Below, piece by piece: positions 60,217-64,000 of a DNA stretch of 64,000 nucleotides (the stretch's first letter is position 1; each line of letters begins with the position of its first letter). The translations under genes were made by a program, and so were the position numbers. Source of the stretch: an uncultured Clostridia bacterium (lineage in GTDB: Bacteria; Bacillota; Clostridia; Christensenellales; CAG-917); assembly GCA_947625145.1 (NCBI GenBank), contig CANQNC010000006.1, positions 1 to 64,000 on the forward strand. The letters run 5' to 3'. The notes beneath the pieces were generated by a model that saw nothing but the letters and a program-made list of their open reading frames with translations, did not search any database and was not told the origin of the DNA.

Positions 60217-60713
60217 GCGGGACGCTCAGGCTTGTCGCGGGCGGGTTGCTCGCGTTGCTTTGCTGCTATGTGGGCGTGCTTATCAAGCGCAGATATCGGC
60301 ACAAGGAGGAGTTCTACAAATCCGCGTGCGATTTTGCGACGTATCTGTCCTCCGAGATAGGCTTCAAAAAGACTCCCATCCCCGAAATCGCCGAAAAGTT
60401 TTCAAAGGGCAAGAGCGGCGCGTTCGAGAGCTTCCTGAAAGACGTGGTGGACAGGCTGAAAAGAGGGGAGAAGGTCACCTGCGACAATACCGAGCTCGCG
60501 CGCTTCAAGACAGAGGAAAAGGAGGAGATGCTTGACTTTTTGGGCTCGCTTGGCAAGACCGAGCTCAAAGATCAGCTTGCGCTTGCGGCGCGCTTTGCGG
60601 CGCGTATGCAGGAAAGACACAAAAAATGCGAGGAGGACAGCAAACGTCTGGGCGGAATGTACTTCAAGCTGTGCGTGCTCCTCGGGCTTGCGATAATTCT
60701 GATTCTTGCGTGA
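60213..60713 (+). CDS. spoIIIAB: Stage III sporulation protein AB
   Basis: A 166-residue membrane protein with an N-terminal helix (residues 7-21) and a C-terminal one (150-165) around a helical cytoplasmic domain, the normal layout. It is related to GspF-type platform proteins of type II secretion. The start overlaps the stop of spoIIIAA. It forms part of the mother-cell channel base with AA. Confidence 0.94.
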   Translation: MSGTLRLVAGGLLALLCCYVGVLIKRRYRHKEEFYKSACDFATYLSSEIGFKKTPIPEIAEKFSKGKSGAFESFLKDVVDRLKRGEKVTCDNTELARFKTEEKEEMLDFLGSLGKTELKDQLALAARFAARMQERHKKCEEDSKRLGGMYFKLCVLLGLAIILILA

Positions 60714-60720
60714 GGTGAAT

Positions 60721-60918
60721 ATGGATACGGACATCATCTTGAAGATTGCGGGCGTCGGGCTGTTGACGGCGATCGTGTGCGTGATCCTCAAAAAGAGCGA
60801 CCGCGACGAGATCGCCACGTTCGCGACGCTTGCGGGGTTGATCATCGTCGCCGTCCTCGTCATAGACATGCTCGGCGGGCTGTTTGACACTCTCAAATCC
60901 ATTTTGTCGCTGTATTGA
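60721..60918 (+). CDS. spoIIIAC: Stage III sporulation protein AC
   Basis: A 65-residue protein with two membrane helices (about 8-24 and 38-58) joined by K-K-S-D-R-D-E-I-A, the standard AC form. SD GAGGTG lies just upstream of ATG 60721; an in-frame start 5 codons earlier is less likely. It lies between AB and AD as in Bacillus. Confidence 0.94.
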   Translation: MDTDIILKIAGVGLLTAIVCVILKKSDRDEIATFATLAGLIIVAVLVIDMLGGLFDTLKSILSLY

Positions 60919-60919
60919 T

Positions 60920-61306
60920 ATGATTTTCAGACTCGTCGGAATTGCGATAATCGGTGTGATAGTGGTGTCTCTTTTGCGCACCGCCAAGCCCGAATTTGCC
61001 GTGTTCGCCACCATTGCCACGGGGGTGGTGATGGTCATCACAATGCTTTCGGGGCTTGAAAAAGTCGTGCTTGCCTTTGACAAGATCGTGGACAAGAGCG
61101 GCATAGAGGACGGCGTGTTCTCCGCCGTGCTCAAAATCATCGGCATAGGCTATTTGACGGAATATTCTGCTTCCGTCGCGACGGACGCGGGCTGTGCTTC
61201 CATCGCGCAAAAACTGCAATTCGGAGGGAAGATAGTGATCTTTTTGATGAGCATGTCCATTGTCTCAGCGCTCGTGGACATAGTAACGGCGCTTGTGAAC
61301 GTATGA
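60920..61306 (+). CDS. spoIIIAD: Stage III sporulation protein AD
   Basis: A 128-residue membrane protein with about four helices. Its start M-I-F-R-L-V-G-I-A-I-I-G-V and the segment I-G-I-G-Y-L-T-E-Y-S-A-S-V-A-T-D-A-G are typical of AD. The ATG starts one base after the AC stop. A longer frame reading into AC is rejected. Confidence 0.94.
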   Translation: MIFRLVGIAIIGVIVVSLLRTAKPEFAVFATIATGVVMVITMLSGLEKVVLAFDKIVDKSGIEDGVFSAVLKIIGIGYLTEYSASVATDAGCASIAQKLQFGGKIVIFLMSMSIVSALVDIVTALVNV

Positions 61307-62595
61307 AGAGGATATGCCTGAACCCGTTGCTTTTCGCGCCTCTCGACGCGCGGGAAGATGACAGGGCGCGAGGAAAAACCAAACGTCGGCTTCGCGCGCT
61401 TGTTTGCACAATCGGAGTTTTATCTCTTATTTTTGCAGTGATAATCTTTGTGTTTTGCGATACGAAACTCGCGTTCGCGCAAAAGGACAAGAGCGCGGCG
61501 GAGCTTGAAAAACAGCTCGGCGAGGCGGTGGACGACGCCATAGACGGGCTGGACGCGGACAAGTTGGAAGAATATCTCAGATCCCTTGGCGGCTATGAAA
61601 GAGAGGGGATAGGCATAGAGGACGTGAAGTCCGCGCTCAAAGCGCTTGTGCGGGGAGAGGGCGATTTCTTTTCGAGATTTCTCTCTCTGACGGGCAAGAG
61701 CGTGGGGAGATATTTCGCGGGCTTTTTGCCCGCTTGCGTGACCATGATCATCATATGCCTGCTCAACAACATGTTGGGCGGCCTCACCTCGGAGCTTTCC
61801 CGCGGCGGCACGACGGAAGTTGTGCATATGGTGTGCTATGGCGCGATCATCATCGTCCTGATGAGCGGAGTCGTCGGCGTGATAGGCACCGTGACGGACA
61901 CGGTGTACAGGCTGACCACCTTTGCCGAGGCGGTGTTTCCCCTGCTTCTCACTCTGCTGTCTATGCTGGGCGGAAGTTCCGCGGTGGCGACGTTTTCTCC
62001 GTACATGGCGGCGCTAAGCTCTGCGATCATGCAGGTGATCACGGCGGTCATTGTCCCTGCGTTCATCGCCGCGATCGTGTTTTCGGTGGTGGGGAACCTC
62101 TCGAAAAACGTAAAGCTGGACAAGCTGACAAAGCTGATCAAATCCTCATCCACGTGGCTGATGGGGATAGTGTTCGGGCTGTTCACGACGTTTTTGACCG
62201 TTCAGGGCGTGACGGGCGGAGTGGTGGACAAATTCGGCTTCAACATGGCAAAGTTTGCGCTTTCAAGCTACGTCCCCGTGCTGGGAGGATATCTTTCGGA
62301 CGGCTTCGATCTGTTCAGCGCGTCTTTGGCGCTTGTGAAAAACGCGCTGGGCTATACGGGAGTGGTCATACTTGTGTCCTCCGTGCTCTTTCCCCTTTTG
62401 CAAGTCGCGTCCTTCTCCCTGCTCATCAGGCTCACCGCGGCGATCGCGGAGCCCATCGGGGACAGCCGCGTCGCCTCTCTTCTGACGGCGGTCGCGAGCA
62501 ATATGAAGTTGCTCATAGCCGCGCTTGCGGGCGTTGCGTTTGAGTTTTTCGTGCTGCTGATGTTGCTTATCGGCTCGTGCAATATGGGGATTTAG
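61303..62595 (+). CDS. spoIIIAE: Stage III sporulation protein AE
   Basis: A 430-residue multi-pass protein, the largest membrane component of the channel. The N-terminus has a hydrophobic segment (about residues 29-50) serving as a signal. A short external domain follows, then about seven helices, with P-F-S-P-Y-M-A-A-L-S replaced here by T-F-S-P-Y-M-A-A-L-S, and V-Q-G-V-T-G-G-V-V-D-K. ATG overlaps the AD stop. Confidence 0.95.
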   Translation: MKRICLNPLLFAPLDAREDDRARGKTKRRLRALVCTIGVLSLIFAVIIFVFCDTKLAFAQKDKSAAELEKQLGEAVDDAIDGLDADKLEEYLRSLGGYEREGIGIEDVKSALKALVRGEGDFFSRFLSLTGKSVGRYFAGFLPACVTMIIICLLNNMLGGLTSELSRGGTTEVVHMVCYGAIIIVLMSGVVGVIGTVTDTVYRLTTFAEAVFPLLLTLLSMLGGSSAVATFSPYMAALSSAIMQVITAVIVPAFIAAIVFSVVGNLSKNVKLDKLTKLIKSSSTWLMGIVFGLFTTFLTVQGVTGGVVDKFGFNMAKFALSSYVPVLGGYLSDGFDLFSASLALVKNALGYTGVVILVSSVLFPLLQVASFSLLIRLTAAIAEPIGDSRVASLLTAVASNMKLLIAALAGVAFEFFVLLMLLIGSCNMGI

Positions 62596-62603
62596 GAGGG
62601 GTT

Positions 62604-63053
62604 ATGAGCGAGGCTGTAAAGGCGTGGATAATCTCTATCGTAGGCGTGATCTGCCTCGGCGTGTTGCTTGAGATCATGCTGCCCGAGGGGAAAACGGCGA
62701 AGTACGTGAAGGGGGCGTTTTCCCTGCTCGTCGTGTTTTGCATCGCGTCCCCTCTTCCCGCGCTTTTGAAAAGGGATACGAGTTTCGATTTCGACGGCGC
62801 GCAAGAGCAATGGGTGGACAAAGGCTACGTTTCAAACGCGTATTCCGCCTACGGCGCGCGGCTTGCGCTTGCGCTTGAGGAATACTTGCGGGACGAGGGC
62901 TATACGGCAAGGCTGGAGGTGGATCTGGACGGCGAAAACGGCAGTTTGTCGCAGATCAGGATATATCCCATGGAAGGGGACGGAGAGGAGATGGCGGCGC
63001 TTGTTCGCGAAAGGCTGGACGCGGAAGAAAATGTCGTGTTTTTGATGAGTTAG
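62604..63053 (+). CDS. spoIIIAF: Stage III sporulation protein AF
   Basis: A 149-residue protein with two N-terminal helices (about 8-25 and 36-53) and an external C-terminal domain with the ring-building-motif-like fold of this family. SD AGGAGGGG precedes ATG 62604. A starting codon 27 bases earlier lies within the AE gene and lacks an SD. Confidence 0.92.
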   Translation: MSEAVKAWIISIVGVICLGVLLEIMLPEGKTAKYVKGAFSLLVVFCIASPLPALLKRDTSFDFDGAQEQWVDKGYVSNAYSAYGARLALALEEYLRDEGYTARLEVDLDGENGSLSQIRIYPMEGDGEEMAALVRERLDAEENVVFLMS

Positions 63054-63159
63054 GGCATGGCGGGACATACGACAAAACGCAACAAAATTTGCAAGCGCGG
63101 AATGTGCGCGGCGCGTATATCGGCAGGGCGCGCGGCATAGTTTTTAAGGGAGGGCGGAT

Positions 63160-63555
63160 ATGGACGTCGAGGACGCGAGAGGCTCGGGCGTTTCGAAGTG
63201 GCTCAAAGCCGCGGGCAAAAAGCTGAAGGGCACAAAAAACATACAAATTGTCGTCGCGATATTCATAATTGCGGTTGCGTTGATCATATACTCGGGTGTA
63301 GCCGCTTCCAAGGAGAAGAAGACCGACCAAACCGTCATGACGTCCGAGGAAACGAGGCTAAGCGCGATACTCAGCAAGGTGGACGGCGCGGGAGAGGTGG
63401 AAACCATGATCTCCTCGTCGGACGGAAAGATAGTGGGCGTGCTTGTGCTCGCCGAGGGCGCGGACAGCATAAGCGTGAGGATAAGACTGCTTGAAGCCGC
63501 CGCCTGCGCGCTCGGAGTGGACAAAAATATAGTCAGCGTTTACGGCAAAAAATGA
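63160..63555 (+). CDS. spoIIIAG: Stage III sporulation protein AG
   Basis: A 131-residue protein with one helix (about residues 28-46) and a ring-building domain with R-L-S-A-I-L-S-K-V-D-G-A-G-E-V near residue 68 and G-V-L-V-L-A-E-G-A near 91. It forms the large ring in the intermembrane space. It is shorter than Bacillus AG (229), chiefly in the loop that forms the beta-triangle insertion. GGGAGG precedes the ATG. A 106-base gap after AF has no gene. Confidence 0.93.
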   Translation: MDVEDARGSGVSKWLKAAGKKLKGTKNIQIVVAIFIIAVALIIYSGVAASKEKKTDQTVMTSEETRLSAILSKVDGAGEVETMISSSDGKIVGVLVLAEGADSISVRIRLLEAAACALGVDKNIVSVYGKK

Positions 63556-63595
63556 GATCAAAAAAAGTCATCAAAATGACCATATAGGAGGATAT

Positions 63596-64000
63596 ATGAA
63601 AATAAAGCCCAGAACAAAGAAAATTCTTGTGCTGTCCATCATGGTTGCGCTGCTCGTGACGACGGGCGTGCTCAACTTCGTCCTGAACGACAAGCTGACG
63701 CAAGCAAAGGATCAGCCGACAGGGAATGAAAGCCCGAGCGTCACCCAAACTTTCTTCGCGGCGGCGAGGAGCGACAGGGAAGCGACCAGAGAATCCGAAT
63801 TTCTCTATCTCGACGCCATAATCCAATCCGAATCCAGCTCGACAAGCGCAAAGACCACCGCGGAAGAGCAGAAGATGCTTCTTGTCGAGCGCATGGAAAA
63901 GGAACTCGAACTCGAAACCGGCATCAAAGCGAGGGGCTTCGAGGACGCAATAGTGACCATCGGCGACGGCGGCATCATAGTTGTGGTCGGCACGGAGGAG
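63596..64000 (+). CDS. spoIIIAH: Stage III sporulation protein AH, cut by window end
   Basis: The first 135 residues are visible; the stop lies beyond the window. A helix near residues 9-30 is followed by a charged linker containing many Ser/Thr/Glu, then the YscJ-like ring domain (I-K-A-R-G-F-E-D-A-I-V-T-I and G-I-I-V-V-V). AH binds forespore SpoIIQ across the septum. SD TAGGAGG is placed well before ATG 63596. Confidence 0.93.
   Translation, partial: MKIKPRTKKILVLSIMVALLVTTGVLNFVLNDKLTQAKDQPTGNESPSVTQTFFAAARSDREATRESEFLYLDAIIQSESSSTSAKTTAEEQKMLLVERMEKELELETGIKARGFEDAIVTIGDGGIIVVVGTEE

Overview
The window comes from an endospore-forming member of the Bacillota, most likely an uncultured gut-type Clostridia lineage. 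The evidence is a nearly complete spoIIIAA-AH operon at the right end, class I fumarase in two subunits, rubrerythrin, an iron-sulfur L-serine ammonia-lyase, a single-chain bacterial GlyRS, a dnaX-ybaB-recR cluster and the radical-SAM/RNase G cluster of Firmicutes. Promoters are largely SigA-like with 17-bp spacers. Coding sequence is fairly GC-rich, while spacers are AT-rich and repeat-laden. No tRNA, rRNA, CRISPR array, transposase or phage gene was seen.

Layout. 1-6051: tail of a membrane protein, then an ABC ATPase, its permease and a membrane-anchored Big_2-like surface protein. 6123-10375: mostly minus-strand housekeeping genes (RlmI-like methyltransferase, glyS, a Cys/Gly-rich micropeptide, a TSCPD protein) plus a TspO-like membrane protein. 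10831-14654: a SPOR-like protein, then dnaX, ybaB and recR. 15071-22986: a 2442-residue surface protein with MBG/YDG-type repeats, translationally coupled to a small lipoprotein. 23216-26270: coaX, malQ, a phosphopantetheinyl transferase and an acyl carrier protein. 26413-31755 (minus): a degenerate isopropylmalate-dehydrogenase-like protein, a ClC antiporter, a DUF362 protein, rubrerythrin and an XRE regulator. The regulator diverges, across a palindromic operator, from a lipoprotein with BspA-type repeats.

33619-42281: thiamine pyrophosphokinase, an alpha/beta hydrolase overlapping a P1 peptidase, typA, L-serine ammonia-lyase, and a GPH-type sugar symporter with a long acidic tail. 42754-49661: a P-type ATPase divergent from a lipoprotein, a DrrAB-type ABC exporter, and a YkvI-like transporter. 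49940-53700: malic enzyme divergent from fumarase alpha/beta, then a ROK kinase. 53708-58877: TIGR03960 and TIGR03936 radical-SAM pair, RNase G, and a zinc-less MDR dehydrogenase. 59359-64000: spoIIIAA to a truncated spoIIIAH, building the mother-cell side of the SpoIIIA-SpoIIQ feeding channel.

The most distinctive signals are regulatory. Several genes (dnaX, thiN, fumarase alpha, the TspO-like gene, and possibly spoIIIAA and the SPOR-like gene) lack a Shine-Dalgarno sequence and have a -10 box ending only 5-7 bases before the start codon. This is the geometry of leaderless mRNAs, next to ordinary SD-led genes. Many spacers also hold private short-period direct repeats, often near 20-23 bp, different at each locus. 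These, the micropeptide, the giant repeat protein with an upstream C10 tract, and the degenerate IPMDH-like protein are the best leads. No complete, clearly new defence or biosynthetic system is evident.
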